The notes beneath the pieces are model-generated. The model saw only the letters and a list, made by a program, of their open reading frames with translations. It searched no databases and had not been told where the DNA came from. Shown here in pieces: positions 1 to 11,820 of a DNA stretch of 64,000 nt (positions are counted from its first letter, which is position 1; each line of letters starts with the position of its first letter). This DNA is from Isoetes taiwanensis (taxonomy: Eukaryota; Streptophyta; Lycopodiopsida; Isoetales; Isoetaceae). The DNA is taken from positions 2,358,447 through 2,422,446 of the forward strand of contig JAJEKV010000041.1 in the NCBI GenBank assembly GCA_021234155.1, given 5' to 3'. The position numbers and the translations under genes are program-made.

Positions 1-2314
1 CAAGAAATAAAATTTTACTCTTTATTCCACATAGAGAATATCAACTTACAAACTTTACCCATAAGTCTGTCCCATAGGAAACAATTTGAGATTCCGCATC
101 CAAATTTTGCATCCATATCCTTGACAGGTTGTATATAAAGTGTCCTCCCCAATGCTTAACACTAAACAAACCTGCAAATAAGGTCAAGTGTTAATATAGA
201 TGACTTCCAAAGTAAAATGTTCATATAAATGACCCCCATGGCAAATCGGCCTCTCAGATCACCGTGATCTGACTCCGCAATCTTAAGCAGGATGCTTTTG
301 TGGTTCTCCATACTCAGGCTTAAAGGCTAGAATTTACACAGGATCAAATGACCAAGATGAACTTCTAGAGATGGCAAGAGGTTATGGTGGGTATTTGGCT
401 ATTATGACAAAGCAGAGCTCAATGTTTTGCAGCAGTGGTTTACTTGTCTCCACGACAAGCTATTTGTCTCCATGACAACTCGTCTCCACGTGAGCAAATT
501 GATTGGCATCATGGACACCAGCAGAAACAAGACACGTATCTCGGAATATCTTATTAGCATCACCACATAGGCCTTGCAGTAACATGGAACTAACGTCCTT
601 CTTGTTGTAATAAACATGCGCCATACCTTTTAGATGGGTTTTCTTTGACCATTATATAGGATCCATCAGCTGTGCCACAACCCATATAAGACAATCTTGA
701 TTGCAATTTTTATGTGTAATAGTTATTTTCCCTTTCGGTCAGGAATGTCTAAATAAGGAGAAAGGAGCTTCGATTCATCCATTTTATAATATTCTATCCA
801 CCTCAAATTTAGAACAATAAAGTCATATTGCCAGGAATGGCATTCAATAAATTTATTGAACATGCACTAATTGGGAAAACCCAAAAAATCTTCGTCCAAA
901 TTCATTATTTGTTTCATAGCTAAATAAGCAAGCACAATGGACACAAATGTCATCCTTCCCATCTCTTCGTTCATCTTCCTTCGCATCTCAACTGGTGGCT
1001 TCATGAAGTCTAGAATGAACCTGAGAAATATTGATTAAAAGATAATATCATGGGCTATCATAACATTAACTGCCTTCCACAACATTGTTGGCTATCATAG
1101 CAACTACATTAAGAGTTAGAAACTCGTGGTTGCCATTCCATTAATTAGATACAATAATTTAGCACATAGAATCTAGTACACGATATATGCTCCAAATTCT
1201 AAGATAACTATATACATGATATAGAGAAGCGTAATCACTATCCCAATTCATAGAATCAGGAGATAAATATAGATTCTATTCTGATCTATTCATTAATTTA
1301 TAGCAAATATCGAACCTGTGAAGTATGTATTTTGGCATCCAATTGGTTCATCATCACTTTGGCTGTTCCAAGACTACATCAGAAGTTGGCTTCAATTTGA
1401 AATGCCTTACTTTATCTAATCCATTAACAAACATGTATGCTCAAGAATGAAGATACCTAGAAATCGTCCCAATCCAGACTACTTCCCTTAATCATCAAAA
1501 CCAAACTTTGTCAAAACAGATCAGATGTAGATATCATTTTTTTATAAGATAAACAACGCAATTACTACTGAAGAATAAGACCACAAGTTTGAATGGATTA
1601 TTCCATTAATAAATGCTTGATCACCACAACATCATTACTGAGTTGGCAAGTAAGAGCAATTTCCATCTAAATTTTATATGAAATTATTATTCATCAGAAA
1701 AGCATGGCGTTCCTCCTAACATCAACATTGGAAATTTGGTGTTTTTGCGTTGATTGGAGGAAGAAGAAGCAACTCTTACCCTAGCAAATATAGGCCATGG
1801 AGAAGGTATACGAGATTAAAATTTGGACATCCAGGTTATGAGAGAGAACCAATTTAGAGATTATCATAACTGGACATAAGCTGCTGCTTAAACTCCAACG
1901 TAACTGTTGACCACATACAGAGAAAGATCCAAGTTGCATTAAAGTTCTTAAGTTCCAAAATTTCACTATTTGTTTTTTTTTTATCATTGGATCCAAGCAT
2001 AGCTCCATGAATATGCCAAATGAAGGGTTGTGGAATTTCCACATCAGACCCACGTATTCGTTTGCACATCCCATACCGCTATTATATGTATATACATACA
2101 TGATATACTTATGCACGAACACCATTGCATTCACAAAAGAGAGATAAGAACACTGCAACAGCCGAAGAAGATCGTGGCCCATCGCCAGCAACAATCCTGA
2201 GCCCCATCGTCAACAACAATCCCTGAAAACTGAGTAGCCATAGGTAGAACCCGAGTATGCATGAACAACTGCAGGATGAAGAAAGATTATCGAAAAAGGG
2301 GCGATGCATGATGA
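1..2314. other. Intergenic, no supported gene
   Basis: AT-rich sequence with only short open frames on both strands. The longest (minus, 1781-2194) has no recognisable domain, biased composition or splice context that would support it. I see no RNA gene, terminal repeat or tandem array here. Confidence 0.5.
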
Positions 2315-2865
2315 CATTAGGGATTTTTTGACATCATAAAAGGGCCTTCTAAGAACTGCTGACTAAGTTATATGAACTACCAATCAGAAAACAGAACTGG
2401 TAATCCAGTCAACAAAACAGTTATAACTAACTCACTGGATCACATTTTCTAGCATAAGTGTTGATAGAAAAGTCCAAATGAGCTTTTGTTTGGTGCAATG
2501 GATAGATCTCATTGAGATCTTTCCAACCTTGGGCCGTTTGCATATCTTTTAGCCCCGTAGGATAGTAAAAAAAATGGTAAAAGCCATATTTTTTGGAGTT
2601 TTGACAATCATAAGTGGTTAAAATATGTGCAAAGCACCTAAGGTTGGAAAGATCTCAACGATATCTATCTATTGCACTAAACAAGAAATCATTTGGACTT
2701 TTCTATCAACAATTATGCTAGAAAATGTGATCTAGTGAGTTAGTTATAACAGTTTTGCTGACTGGACCCGTCAGGCTCTGATTTCTGATTGGTCGTTCAT
2801 TTATCTTCATTTGGCTTAGTTGGCATGTTTTGAAGGCCCTTTTTTAATCTCAAAAAACCCTAATG
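2315..2865. repeat. Foldback (long inverted repeat) element
   Basis: Two long arms, about 2315-2530 and 2641-2865, are near-complete reverse complements around a loop of about 110 bases. The outer ends read CATTAGGG on the left and CCCTAATG on the right. Matching landmarks on the two arms include the block around the fork CTTTCCAACCTT / AAGGTTGGAAAG and the block ending in GGGCCTTC. I could not find a convincing target-site duplication, so the superfamily is open (foldback or MULE-like MITE). No coding capacity is seen. If transcribed, it would form a hairpin of more than 200 base pairs. Confidence 0.8.
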
Positions 2866-3740
2866 AGAAGCTTTCGGTAATGCACCATGCATGAAACACC
2901 CGAATCTTCGCCTAATCTCTGCCTTCTGTCTACAGCCGAATCTCTGCCTTCTATGAGTGAGCCATCCTCGCAGATCTTCTACAACTCACCTGCACAAAAC
3001 CGAAACATGGCCTCTGTGTACGATTTGTGTGTTGCCCTGCACCTCCATCGCCTAACTGCCTCTGTCCAAAAATGCACTGCATTCAAGCCACAGATCAAGT
3101 ATAGAAAAACATATGCATATAAGAAATGTCTAATTTGGGACCATATACGCACTCCACAAATAAAACAAAAACCCCCTTTTCTCGCCAAACCATTGACAAA
3201 ATCTTACTCTGAGCTAATTTGGCAATGTTATATTCACGATATTAGGGAAGGCATTCTGGCGTGGACGGTGGGGTCCCGCGGCCGACATTAGCCTGGGCCG
3301 GGTCACCGGTCATGCCGGAATGCCTGACCTAATACCTTCAACGAACAATATGGTATTTAGGGAGCAGTTTTGTCCGACATTTTCTTAAGCTCTAGTGATG
3401 GAAATGGGCTCCCCCTCCTTGCAGCAGCTTCTCGGTTAGGTGATATGTCTCCTCTTTTAAAAATTAACCCATGTCCTCATGGGTCGGTCACAGATCTAAG
3501 CACTTGTCGAATCCATTAAAACTATCATGATCATGTATACTCCAAGCTTAGACAAGAAAACTGTACCTCAACATTGGCGAAGTGACTTCCGTTGCTTACA
3601 TGGAGAATTCTCCCTTAACACCTTCATGTAACCATCTTTAGATATTGCTCCTCTCTCGGAGGATACCATCTCTTGATGTCTCTGAAAGAAAAGCCATTAG
3701 CATCACAATGGCACAACCAAACAAGCCAACTCCAAAAGAT
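2866..3740. other. No gene; possible leader of a minus-strand LTR element
   Basis: A plus-strand open frame at 2887-3291 has no recognisable domain. The right part lies directly inside a primer-binding site at 3741-3760, so it is probably the untranslated leader of the minus-strand LTR element whose LTR starts at 3763. No gag or pol sequence is visible to the left. Confidence 0.4.
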
Positions 3741-3760
3741 CCAACATTGCTCTGATACCA
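3741..3760 (-). other. Primer-binding site (initiator tRNA-Met type)
   Basis: Read on the minus strand this is TGGTATCAGAGCAATG followed by TTGG. It matches the initiator tRNA-Met primer-binding site used by many plant Gypsy and Copia elements. It lies two bases from a TGTGACG LTR edge at 3763, which is the expected spacing. The other chromovirus in this window (28090-41181) has a related site and the same LTR terminal motif. Confidence 0.8.
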
Positions 3761-3762
3761 AC

Positions 3763-4530
3763 TGTGACGAGCCTGCAGAGTTGACCCTCCAGGCAACTCG
3801 AGATCTTGTCAATATTGTCCTAATTCTAGGTTGGTGCAACAAACAATTGAATATGGTGAAGAATTGAATCTTCCTCTTGCACAGTTAAATTGCACACTCA
3901 AAACTCAATGAGCAAATACTTGAGATCTCAATATAATCAGATAACATTAACATCTAAAGAATCCATATCCTCAATGGTTACAACATCCATGTTTGGGAAC
4001 TCAACCCTAGAAGCTTCCCGCTCATCCATGAGCCACAACAGCGCTGGTGCCATCGCCTTGCTCTTCACTGCACATGCACTCACTGGGGTTAGTCCTCGTG
4101 ACTAAGTGGGGATCCCTGGCTGCCTCTGCATCCATGGAAATACTCTGAAAATCTTGGATAAGCACAAACACAAACGGAGAACCTTAGGTGAGTACAATGC
4201 TAAGACAATGACAACATAATCCAAGGAAATATCAAACATGAACATCAGAAGCAAAGAATATAGCCAAAATAACAAACCATCATGACACTTAGCTCCATGA
4301 CAATGGGAAGCTCAGCCAGCCTACATGCAGGCCCTGTTAGCAGAGAAATGCCCAGCCAGCTCACATTCGAGAGCCCAAGCATGAGTTGGTGGGGTGAACC
4401 TCAGATCAAGATACCCTTCCCAAACCCATGTCCGGGTATGCTGGAGGACCTCTTACCATGGAGTCACAGGAGTTGACGTACAACCTCACCGGGAAGCTAT
4501 GCCCGTGAGGAGGCCACGCCCGATGTCACA
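3763..4530 (-). mobile_element. LTR of a minus-strand LTR retrotransposon (right edge tentative)
   Basis: The left edge reads TGTGACG on the plus strand, directly beside the primer-binding site, so this is the 5' LTR of an element transcribed leftward. A TGTCACA at 4524-4530 mirrors the left edge and would give a 768-bp LTR. However, a TATA-like motif on the minus strand near 5123-5132 could mean that the LTR extends beyond 5.1 kb. No partner LTR is found to the left, so the element is truncated or incomplete here. The matching TGTGACG start and PBS suggest a relative of the chromovirus at 28-41 kb. Confidence 0.5.
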
Positions 4531-6853
4531 AAGCATAGATACAAAGAACACAGATGACATGAGAATGCCGGAGCAACCTAGGCCGTTGAATTTAGAAGTC
4601 TGACCCCGAAGGTTCCAATAGACATAATCAAATACCAAGACAACAGTAAAACAATGCAACGACTATGACATGCGGTGTTCATTAGAATATTTGCTAAACA
4701 TGTGCCTAAATCATACTATTGCCGATGTTGCCCATACAACTTACCCACGTTCAAGTAGCTTAATACAAACCAATCTCCGAGAGTAAATATGAAGAATCTC
4801 AGATTACCCATTCCCCACCATAACGAATGCAACTCATACATCCTATGCCATGTCGAGGTAGCAACTCAGTGATGAAGACCTTGATCCAACATGCCGATGT
4901 AGCATCCCTGAACCACTATTATGGTGACGATATAATATTATTCAAATAAGATCACCTAGCTAAGGTTTTGTATTTTAATATCAAAAGCCACTTCCATAGC
5001 TCCAAATCTAAGTTACAACACTTTATCGATCCACATACCACCTTAGTTACCTTTGATGGCGAGAGACCCTCTGGGTGCAGTATCTGTACAAAGCTATTCC
5101 TTAGCATGGCTACCTCTCCATATTTATATAACTAATCATAAGCTATGGTTTTAATATCCCATATTAAAACCCCCAAAATCCTTAGCTTTCCATTTAATAA
5201 TGCATCCTATGCACTTCTAGTTTAAAAAAGCACACCGTCTCATGACCATAACTGCATATAACATCTGTCAACTAATCCTTAGACTGAGTCCCATCTCCAA
5301 GAGCCAAACATTAACCATTTCCAGGAGTTCTAAAATTATTACTCTTTAATTATACTTATTGTTACATGTTTTTCCAAAGCAATACACTTCTTACATATTC
5401 CGGCCCTAGTGTTTATAAAAATCATTTGCCTATTACTTGGATTTACTCGGCCAATCTCCTGTGCTAAATCCCAGCACCTTATACCTCCGTGTTTCACTTA
5501 TGGCCCTCCTTGTATAGTTATTTAGCACTAAATACCTTTGTTAACAATTGACAAACACAACATAAAGGAAATAACAACTCACACAATAAAAACCCACAGA
5601 ACTGTAACCTGCAAAAGCAACAATTCCTACTGAACAAATCCGACAGCCCCATTCTTGATCGATTCTCCCATAATCATGGACGTTTTTCATGCCAAAGATT
5701 ATCCTGACAGACCCACAGTAGATTCACATCACTTTCTATCAATTCTAAACAATTCCGACCTAGTCCTTTACAGATCCGAATTCTTTGATTCTTCGTATAC
5801 TTGCTTGTCCCAATCGATTCGTCCCTGGCTAGTTCGGATTCGGCCCTCCTTAGCTTGAATCAACCCTTTTTCAAGGGATTTCGGTCTGATTTCTTATTTT
5901 TTTTGACAGTTCAGATCTTGTCTTTGAGCTCCTCAATCAGTATTCAAGAACAATAGCAAACCTCAATTATCTAAAAACGGCCCTTGATCCATCGAAATTG
6001 GCCCATTAATAGCAATTTTGGCATAGTTTAACTCAGATCTCATGTTTCTTACAAATTCTTCCATTCTTTGCATCGGCAGAATTCCCCTTTTGCATAGTAC
6101 TCTGAGCATTTCATCGATCCAATATATCCATGATATATTCATAATTTCATCATGGTACATAAGCATCATTCTCTTATCACCAAGCATGAAATCCATAGAA
6201 TCAACAAAAAAAACCCCACCTGAGAGAGGAAGTTCCGATGTTGTTTCTTCAAGCTCTTGCCTCCACAGCTTGGATGCAATCCTCCTACAGTGCCTCCTCT
6301 AGCCTCCTCCTCAGCACCACAGAGCTCCTCAAACCCTCTCTTGCAATAAAAATCTCTTTTGTAAACCCTTGGTCAAGGAAGCAAACCCTTGCTTATGTGC
6401 ATGTTGCATGCATGCCTCATGTACGTGTGCAACTCATGTATGTACGATACACAAATGCGTATACTGACCCATTAAGTGGCCAGATCCGTTACAGTGATCC
6501 ATCACATTTTTGTGCAGGCTTAGACGAGTTTTTTGGGCAAATAGTTTAGTTTTACAAGGATCCGGCACATTTTTGGCAGAAGGAGGAGTATTAAGAGCAC
6601 AAATCTTCCATTTTGCACAAATCTGAAAAGCATGATTCAACAAGATCTGCCCCGGACAAGCATGATTCCCACTTATTCTTATATGTATTCTTGGTCTAGT
6701 GCTATGGATTTGGCAAGGGATTTCATTCTCAGAGCCGAAGATCTGTTGTTTTTATGATGTTTAAGAACCAAGGTAGCTTTTTTCGACTACAAGGTCCGGT
6801 TCATTTCTACCCTAGCTATACAATTTTTTGCAATGCTTCTTCAAGTTCTTCTG
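4531..6853. other. Intergenic or LTR-derived, no supported gene
   Basis: No open frame in this stretch has a recognisable domain. The left part may still belong to the preceding LTR. I see no tandem repeat, RNA gene or terminal repeat pair. Confidence 0.4.
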
Positions 6854-6862
6854 CACGACTTC

Positions 6863-7269
6863 GGAGCGCCGTATTCCTACCCCGGGAAGTTGTAAACCCG
6901 GACACATGTCCGGGTTAACCACTGTCATGTCCGAGTTCACACTTTTGTCCGAGTTAACCACTTTTTTTTGGCTGGGATAACCACGCGGTGAACTGAGCGT
7001 GGGACTGTGTTTTGGCATGCTAATCTTTGAATAGAGCTTGCAATCAACTTATTGAACGGTTCAATCCGGTTCAAACACCATTGGAATCACCTTGGCAGCC
7101 CCTAAAAACCTCATTCTATCAAAAGAGCAAGCGATTTGAGCATGGATCAAGCAAGATCAGTGAAAAAACATGCAGAAACCGTTGTGTTTTGAGCTTGAAA
7201 CTGAGCAGCAGTGGTAAGCCCGGACATGTGTCCGGTTTACCACTTCCCGGAGTAGGAATACGGCGCTCC
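6863..7269. mobile_element. Mutator-like MITE (407 bp) with 9-bp TSD
   Basis: Terminal inverted repeats of about 51 bp begin GGAGCGCCGTATTCCTAC on the left and match the reverse complement of the right end with about two mismatches. The element is flanked on both sides by CACGACTTC (6854-6862 and 7270-7278), a perfect 9-bp target-site duplication, which is the hallmark of Mutator-like elements. Just inside the left end the motif TGTCCG-(G/A)-GTT recurs three times (about 6905-6960), a plausible subterminal transposase-binding array. There is no transposase frame, so the element is non-autonomous. Confidence 0.92.
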
Positions 7270-7278
7270 CACGACTTC

Positions 7279-8955
7279 TTCCCTCTGTTTTTCATCCAAC
7301 TTCTTCTTTCGGCTTCTGCAAGGCATGGCCTCTGTTTTCCAACCTCTTCTTCTATGCTTTCCTCTTCAACTGGTTCTTCTTTTGTGCTTTCCCCTATCTT
7401 TCAATCGATTAAACCTGTAGCACAGAATGGGCGACTCAACATACCATTCTGCTATGGATTGGTCCGCCACGTGGCAGCACCATATAACACAATGCCCAAA
7501 ACTGCAACCCAAATATATTGTAGCATGTTTGTGAAACTATGTTTGAGTTGCAATATTATTCTGTTTATATGTTTACGTTTTGGTTGATGCTCATTAGGCT
7601 CACATTTCGACTAGTTTCTGTCTAACCCCATTTCGTGACATGAATATTAACATCTCTGCCACTGGAAACGAGCTGCCTGTGTTAATTGACGATCATGGCA
7701 ACAAATCAATAGTGCAAATCATCGAATAACTCAGCAATAAGTAATTCCTTCTTTATGTTGCATTTCTAGCAAGCTTGAAACGCGGTGAAGAGCAAGCTTG
7801 GAAAAAACAACGTCGAGCGAGGAACAGCTTGGCAAAAGATATCCCACAGGAGTGATTCAAAATCCAAGACAAGGGACAGAATAAAAAGCGGAGTGCAAAG
7901 GCAGAAAACTTGCCTTAAACTAATGAGTAAGGAAAACAAAGCGTCGGGTGGATATCCGCCGCAGTGCCGTTTGTGCACATGGAATTTTTGAGGGATGGAT
8001 AGGCTGGCTGGGAGTTGACGCTGCTTACTTTGCAGAACTCTCCCGAGCGGGCCTCCCTACTAATAAAAAAAACAAGCAACATGGCCTTTAAGAAAGGGTT
8101 TTAAGAATGGTATTTGAATCTGTAGGGTTTTAAGAATGGTATTTTGTGTTCCTAAAACGTTTCATGAGCTTGCCTGATTAGAACTCCATGGTGCATCCGG
8201 CATTTTGATCAGGTGATCCTTATAGGTCTTCCTTGATTATTCACTTCTTGATTATAGCCTGCCAAAGATTGAGTTAACAAAGCAAGTTTTCCTGTTTGCA
8301 TTGCTTCTTTGTCGTGGCCATAGCCGCCATAAGCATCAATGGTCACATTCGATAATGCATGGTTTTGATGTAGCATTACTCAAATACTTAAGGTTTCCTC
8401 ACATATTACAGATAGATTTGCAGGCGTATGCAGATTAAGGGTCCCCATCCAGGTTCTGCTGTGAGCCCACCACATCTAAGCCCATCAGACCTAACCTCCA
8501 CTGCTGCAAGATTCTATTTATAACCTAACATCACAGCAACATCAGGCACTACCGTTACAGATTATGATTACTAATCAGTAGGCGAAGAACTAAGCAGACA
8601 ACCAAATTAATACCTTAATTTCCAGGTATCATCACTTGTAAGCATGAGTTCTTCCCACAATTGTTGTATTATAGCTTCTTTCTCATCCTCGTTCTTCTGT
8701 ATTAATGCAAAAAGGCATTACTACCAACCAGACCCTATACATTAACAATTGTACCTCTGACGTTTTTTATTTATTTTTTTGACGCTTTGGCTGTCTTCCA
8801 TCATAACAGATACCAAAGGTAGCAGCAATGTCATGAAATGCCAAATACAGCAGTCTCAGCTTTCTTAGGTAGTTTGATTAACATTCCCTTCCGTTTAAAA
8901 TGCTGAAAGCCTCTTGATAATCATCTTTAGAATCGACCCTCTCGACATTCTACAC
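7279..8955. other. Intergenic with a 29-bp tandem duplication
   Basis: No supported gene. A 29-bp unit starting GGGTTTTAAGAATGG occurs at 8096-8124 and is repeated, diverging at its end, from 8125. Open frames at 7766-7991 on both strands overlap each other and carry no recognisable domain. Confidence 0.5.
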
Positions 8956-8958
8956 TTA

Positions 8959-9387
8959 GGGGCTTTTCACACGACTAGTGTGTCTTATATTTTAAGGCAT
9001 ACTATTGGTCCATGTCAACGTTTAAGAATAACTGGTTTTCACATGGAACCATATAAGACATGTCTCATTTAGGTTCGGGTAGGTTTAAATAGGTTCGGTA
9101 AGGGCAATGGAGTCTTATTTTATACCGGGGGACTTCCCCCGCCATAAAATAAGACACCACTTATTATATTCTATTTTATTCTATTGACCAATCATATTCA
9201 AAATAAAAGGTGGTCTTATTTTGTGATGGTTTTCACACTAGTATTTGTTAGTGTCTCATTTACATAAGACACCCTGTAGTGTGAAAACAACTTATATTTG
9301 TGAGTCTTATTTCTTGCTTTGGAGTCACAAATGATGTCTTATATGAAATGGGACAGCCATATTATAAGACATCGTGTGAAAAGGCCC
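8959..9387. mobile_element. PIF/Harbinger (Tourist-like) MITE, 429 bp
   Basis: The ends are inverted repeats, GGGGCTTTTCACACGA on the left against the complement of TCGTGTGAAAAGGCCC on the right. Both flanks carry TTA (8956-8958 and 9388-9390), the preferred 3-bp Harbinger target-site duplication. The interior is AT-rich, full of GTCTTAT motifs in both orientations, and has no open frame. It lies about 330 bp past the 3' end of the PPR gene and could fall in its 3' untranslated region. Confidence 0.8.
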
Positions 9388-9720
9388 TTAGCAACTTAGA
9401 AGGGAGGTGTTGTACCTCTTCAGCTCCTAAGGTGCTGGCAGCCAAATCATACCATGTTTGACTGCTGCACTAGTAGGATGGTGAAACATTGGATCCTTAA
9501 AAATTCGATTTCCATGCTAAGAATGCCATTTCGTTCTATCTGCAGGATCCCCTTATCAAATAGGGAAAACAGCAGGTCCTCAATATCCGGAGACTTTAGG
9601 TGAATTTCATGCTTGGACAGCCTTAGTTGGGCGGCCATGTCACCTATGGAACCAGAGGTCGGTCTAGAAGTTATAAACACAAGTGACTTATCATGTAGGA
9701 ATTCTGGTCAAATAATTCAT

Positions 9721-11577
9721 TTATGGCATCTCATCAACTGCTGCACACATATTGGAAAACAACACAAAAGCTGCAGCATTGTGGGGATCCAGTTCAAGGA
9801 TATATTCTGCAGCACGTTTTGCTCTTTCTCTGTCAGCTTGGTTTCTGCACGAACAAAGCAAAGAAGTCCAAGGTACTACTCCACCTTCATATGGCATACT
9901 ACTGATAAGACATTCTGCCTCCTCCAACCACTGGATCCTTCCAAGAAGATCAATGACACAACTATAATGTTCCAATTTTAATATAAGATAGTGGTCAGAG
10001 CTTGAAGAAACGAGTATCTGGCAACCTTGATCTATCAAGCCAACATGAGAACATGCTGAAAGAAGATTGGCAAAGGTAACATGGTCAGCCACTAAACCGA
10101 CATGCTGCATATGCGAAAACAATTTGAATACCTTCTTGTCATCTCCATGCTGGGCATATGCTGCAATAATTGCATTGCACAAAGGTATATTCCACTTTCC
10201 AATTTTGCAAAATATTTCTTCGGCATTGTCTAGACTGCCACATTTTCCATACATAATGATTAGAGAGCTTCCTACAAGGATATCCATTTCCAATGCACTA
10301 TCACTATCCACCAGCTGCTTGTGGAACTGCTTCCCTTGTTCTAATGCTGCTGCTTCAGCACATGCATGTAAGACATTGGTGAATGTGTTTTTATCTGGTT
10401 TCAGACCTTCCTCTTGCATCTGTTGGAAGAGCTGAAATGCCTGTTCTACTAGCCCTTTGTGGGCACATATGCCAAGCATTACATTCCATGCAACAACATC
10501 TCGCTCAGGCATACCTTGAAAAAATAGGATGGCCTTATTCACCTCTCCTTGCTGTGAGTAAGCCACAAGTATGGTAGTATACGATATAACATCTCGTCTT
10601 GGCATATGATGGAAAAGCTCGAGGGTACTTTGAAGCTCACCTTGCTTGATGGAAGCTGCAATCAGAGCATTCCATGAAACAAGATCTTGTGCAGGCATTT
10701 CTATAAATAAATTTAAAGCCTCGGAAAGATGGCCCTGCTGAGCATAAGCAGTGATCATTGTGTTCCATGAGATTATATCTTTTTCAGGCATTTCTTTAAA
10801 GAGTTGAAGGGCTTGTTTGAGCTGCCCAGCCTGAGCATATCCAGCAATCATGGCATTCCATGATATCATATCTCGTTCAGGCATTTGTTCAAAGAGATCA
10901 AATGCTTCCTGAAGGCGCCCCTCTCTGATATAACCTGCAATCATTGTATTCCATGCAACTGTATCCCTACTTGGCATGCACACAAAGAACTCTAAGGCCT
11001 GTTTGAGCAGTCCCTGTTGAGAATAAGCCCCAATCATGATAGTCCAGGAGACTGCATTACGTACAGGCATTTGACCGAACAATTCAGCAGCTTGATGCGT
11101 GTATCCTTGCTGGGAATATGCAGAAAGCATCAAATTCCATGATACGACATCTCGTTTGGGCATTGCTTGAAACAATTCAAAAGCCTCCAGCACATGGCCT
11201 TGTTGAATATATGCAGAAATGATCATGTTCCAGGAAAACAAATTTCTTCCGGCTATAAGATCAAAAATGAATCTCGCATCCTGCAAAGCTCCACATTTGC
11301 CATACATATCTATCAGGAGGTTTCCAAAAAATCTATCCCGCCCAAGTCCAATATGGATAATGTATTGGTGAATGTATTTACCTTCTGAAAAAGCTTTACG
11401 ATTTGCAAAACCACGAAGGAGAGATGGAATATCCAAACTACTCGAAGTCTGCTTGGCATATTTATTCTGCGTTAGTGTAGATAAAAATTTCCGCCGAATC
11501 CTTGGCCGGAATAGGATTCCTCCCATAAAATGCTCGAAAATGCATAATTGGTTATTTTTGGGTTGCCCGTAGGGCAA
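9721..11577 (-). CDS. Pentatricopeptide repeat protein, PLS-type, truncated E region
   Basis: Intronless 618-residue PPR protein. Proteins of this family bind organellar RNA in a sequence-specific way and act in editing, splicing or processing. Residues 1-47 are Arg/Lys-rich with almost no acid, and a second Met at residue 18 starts an RPRIRRK segment; both fit a mitochondrial or plastid transit peptide, so Met18 is an alternative start. L-type repeats lie near 60-110. Eight consecutive 31-residue S repeats run from 111 to 358, each with a WN(x)MI core and ending MPxRD. A 35-residue repeat (359-393), L/P repeats (394-560) and the start of an E motif (561-618) follow. The protein stops at the point where E motifs normally continue, and no E+ or DYW cytidine deaminase domain appears downstream in any minus frame. 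It could be a functional E-truncated factor that recruits a DYW partner, or a recently truncated allele. A 56-bp tandem repeat lies in its leader region. Confidence 0.93.
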   Translation of the reverse strand: MPYGQPKNNQLCIFEHFMGGILFRPRIRRKFLSTLTQNKYAKQTSSSLDIPSLLRGFANRKAFSEGKYIHQYIIHIGLGRDRFFGNLLIDMYGKCGALQDARFIFDLIAGRNLFSWNMIISAYIQQGHVLEAFELFQAMPKRDVVSWNLMLSAYSQQGYTHQAAELFGQMPVRNAVSWTIMIGAYSQQGLLKQALEFFVCMPSRDTVAWNTMIAGYIREGRLQEAFDLFEQMPERDMISWNAMIAGYAQAGQLKQALQLFKEMPEKDIISWNTMITAYAQQGHLSEALNLFIEMPAQDLVSWNALIAASIKQGELQSTLELFHHMPRRDVISYTTILVAYSQQGEVNKAILFFQGMPERDVVAWNVMLGICAHKGLVEQAFQLFQQMQEEGLKPDKNTFTNVLHACAEAAALEQGKQFHKQLVDSDSALEMDILVGSSLIIMYGKCGSLDNAEEIFCKIGKWNIPLCNAIIAAYAQHGDDKKVFKLFSHMQHVGLVADHVTFANLLSACSHVGLIDQGCQILVSSSSDHYLILKLEHYSCVIDLLGRIQWLEEAECLISSMPYEGGVVPWTSLLCSCRNQADRERAKRAAEYILELDPHNAAAFVLFSNMCAAVDEMP

Positions 11578-11708
11578 TCCTTGGGGAGTGAGTCACTCCG
11601 AGTGACCAATAGAGGGCCAAGCTTTGAGAATATTATAGCATATTCTTTGTCTACTTTTGGGATTTGAGGGACACGCAAGGACATGTTGTCGGAGCTTTTA
11701 GATATTCT

Positions 11709-11820
11709 GGAGCTCCGACAACAATATGTGGAGCAAGGAAGAAATAAGTATTTCTAGTTTGAATGGAGCTCCGACAACAATATGTGGAGCAAGGAAGAAA
11801 TAAGTATTTCTAGTTTGAAT
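11709..11820. repeat. 56-bp perfect tandem duplication upstream of the PPR gene
   Basis: Two adjacent 56-bp units (11709-11764 and 11765-11820), each starting GGAGCTCCGACAACAATA, are identical by eye. They fill the gap between the PPR start codon on the minus strand and the first ATG of a plus-strand open frame at 11819, so they lie in a possible shared promoter or leader. Confidence 0.9.

Noticed and set aside
240..300. Possible tRNA-like segment
   Set aside because: No acceptor stem pairing or B box could be matched to a cloverleaf.
9447..9680. Minus-strand frame after the PPR stop as a missing E+/DYW domain
   Set aside because: No PG box, HxE or CxxC deaminase motif and no DYW end are present in any frame before the MITE.
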